NCBI GenBank assembly: GCA_024516035.1
Contig: CM044966.1
Location: forward strand, 2,810,728 to 2,874,727
Length of the DNA stretch: 64,000 bases
Direction of reading: 5' to 3'
Source: Bactericera cockerelli
Taxonomy: Eukaryota > Arthropoda > Insecta > Hemiptera > Triozidae
The first letter of the stretch is position 1, and every line of letters starts with the position of its first letter. Made by a program: the position numbers and the translations under genes. The notes beneath the pieces are model-generated. The model saw nothing but the letters and a program-made list of their open reading frames with translations, ran no database searches and was not told where the DNA came from. Shown here in pieces: positions 62,691 to 64,000 of the stretch.

Positions 62691-62879
62691 GATAACTTTG
62701 TGTTATTGATCATTGAGGTGTTTTTTTACATACCTAACTGTTTCGTCTGTTTCAAGTTTGAAGTGAGTGATACCACCTGCAAACATTCTGAGCATCTTTC
62801 GGGTTCATAGATTTCTTTTTTTTAAAGACAAACATTCAATTAGTTTCTTCACTGTTGAATTTGGTTAATAAAAAGTGAT

Positions 62880-63350
62880 AACTTTTCAAATATGATAATA
62901 TTTGTATTAATGTGATATCACAACTACTCAAACTCGCTTTACTAAATCTATGCTGAAACTGGGACTTGAACCACCGACCTTTTTTCTTTATTTTTTTAAG
63001 ATGAGTGTTTCAAAGCCGTTTTTATTTCATAGCCATGAAACAGGAGCTACTGTAGACTCTTGTGGTCTGTGTTGCAGCCTGCCCATCCCGTAGTATACCT
63101 CCCCTCTACGGGCGAGAAGTGACACAATACTTCCCAATTAGGTGCTGGGCTTGTTGGGTCAACACGAGCGTACCGGAAGGTATCCCTTACAAACAATTGT
63201 AACCAAATTAAGAATACAATATTTTGTTGACACGGGCGATCGAACCCCGGACCTTCCACATGGCAAGCGAGTGCTTATACATTGAGCTCTTGTAACCTGC
63301 AGGTTACAAGTCCGCCGGCCGGCTTATCGATCAAGCTACTGAGGTCGGTA
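62880..63350 (-). mobile_element. SINE-C copy split by SINE-A
   Basis: 62880-62984 is the SINE-C tail and body to GAACCACCGACCT. 62986-about 63288 is a complete minus-strand SINE-A (AAGATGAGTGTTTCAAAGCC to CAAGCGAGTGCTTATACATT). 63300-63350 is the SINE-C head (AGGTTACAAGTCCGCCGGCC). The junction at 63289-63310 is a perfect 22-bp palindrome. Confidence 0.75.
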
Positions 63351-63539
63351 CTATTATTGTTATTATTATTTAACACGTTTTTGGTCAACTACATGATACA
63401 TTCAACAAAATATAACATGAAAACAAGAACACAATAGCATATGTAGTGAACCAAGGGGCGAGGTCTTATATTTATCTAAGCATTTCATTATACACTCTTG
63501 TATGTATGCTATATGATATAAATGGTACATGATATGAAT
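63351..63539. other. No gene; ATT microsatellite
   Basis: TTATTATTGTTATTATTATT opens the stretch; the remainder is unrecognised AT-rich sequence. Confidence 0.5.
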
Positions 63540-63710
63540 GAATGAATGGAAAAAATTTAAATTTATAAAAATAAAAATACATCAATAAAACCAGGTGGTA
63601 GATAAAAGTAAGTGATACATTTCAGGACTAGCGGAATTAAAAAAATATATATATACATAAGACTAAAAATAAATAAATAAAATAGGTCAAAGCCTGTGGC
63701 TTTCTCTTCC
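63540..63710 (-). repeat. T tail repeat, diverged
   Basis: An AT-rich segment with AAATAAATAAATAAAATAGG ends in CTGTGGCTTTCTCTTCCACC, like the T repeat end. Confidence 0.5.
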
Positions 63711-64000
63711 ACCGAACCCCCGTTTAATAGTTGGTACAAGTACCCTATTTCATGCACTCCGACCGGTACTCATTTGATACCCCCCTCTGCATATCGGGTG
63801 TCGCCCCTATCACATAACTTGTGGCTTCCATCCGGTGGTGGTCAGGTGGCAACACCACATCCTTTTCAATCTCTGATCCGCAGACAGGTGGTTCCTTCTG
63901 AGTCCGGATTCCTGAGCAGCGTGGAAATGCCTCGAGCCTGGTAGGCACCATGTGTCGGGAGAAGAACGATGACATGTTTGTTGTATGAAATATTAAATTA
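63711..64000. other. GC-richer unexplained stretch
   Basis: 63740-63975 is clearly richer in G and C than the surroundings and stays open in one frame on each strand for 76-82 codons. I recognise no domain. It may be an edge of a gene, repeat or exon continuing beyond the window. Confidence 0.35.

Noticed and set aside
1..64000. CRISPR arrays, operons or phage genes
   Set aside because: No regular repeat-spacer array or prokaryotic gene cluster is present. All arrays seen are contiguous minisatellites in eukaryotic-type DNA.

Overview
The window looks like repeat-dense, AT-rich chromosomal DNA from an arthropod, most likely an insect. The evidence is a BEL/Pao LTR retrotransposon, an I-like and a CR1/Jockey-like LINE, the tail of an R1-clade LINE (a clade known mainly from arthropods), frequent TAGGTACCTAC-type words, and many short SINEs ending in ATT or CAT repeats. 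I cannot name the species. There are no bacterial operons, CRISPR arrays or intact rRNA genes. Every tRNA-like sequence I found sits at the head of a SINE, so I call no true tRNA gene.

Layout. 1-17.5 kb holds SINEs, MITEs and minisatellites, often nested in one another. 17.57-31.21 kb is one BEL/Pao element on the minus strand. Its two 490-bp LTRs look identical by eye and are flanked by a 5-bp duplication (CTGGC). Its gag gene is cut in two by a complete plus-strand I-like LINE (23401-30054) with a 12-bp target duplication. 31.2-33.4 kb is again SINE-rich and includes a perfect 62-bp palindrome.

33588-34949 is the only candidate host gene. It is a single-exon ORF for a 453-residue Cys/Lys/Ser/His-rich protein with 26 copies of a nine-residue repeat (SKSPCHGS plus K or R), with a poly(A) signal downstream. 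35-46 kb is SINEs, a 5'-truncated LINE and a hAT-like MITE. 46.4-51.6 kb is a second LINE with two intact ORFs (FLYWCH plus degenerate SGNH domain; endonuclease plus reverse transcriptase). 52-64 kb has an R1 fragment inside a SINE, a truncated LINE, several foldback elements (one a 1.66-kb palindrome) and more SINEs.

SINE names used here are mine. A has a tRNA-Gly(GCC)-like head. B has a head reading GCCTCCGTGGCGTAACGG and two alternative tails, B1 and B2. C has a Thr(TGT)-like head. D, E, F, G and M have other tRNA-like heads. 5S-SINE has a 5S-rRNA head. K is a repeat containing CTGGCTGGGGGACTATAAAC. T is an AT-rich tail ending at AAAGGGCGGGGTTATTGCC. The 5S-SINE and SINE-B share one central body, so several of these families are modular relatives. 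The mobile elements depend on one another: the LINEs supply reverse transcriptase that could mobilise the SINEs, and older SINEs repeatedly serve as insertion targets.
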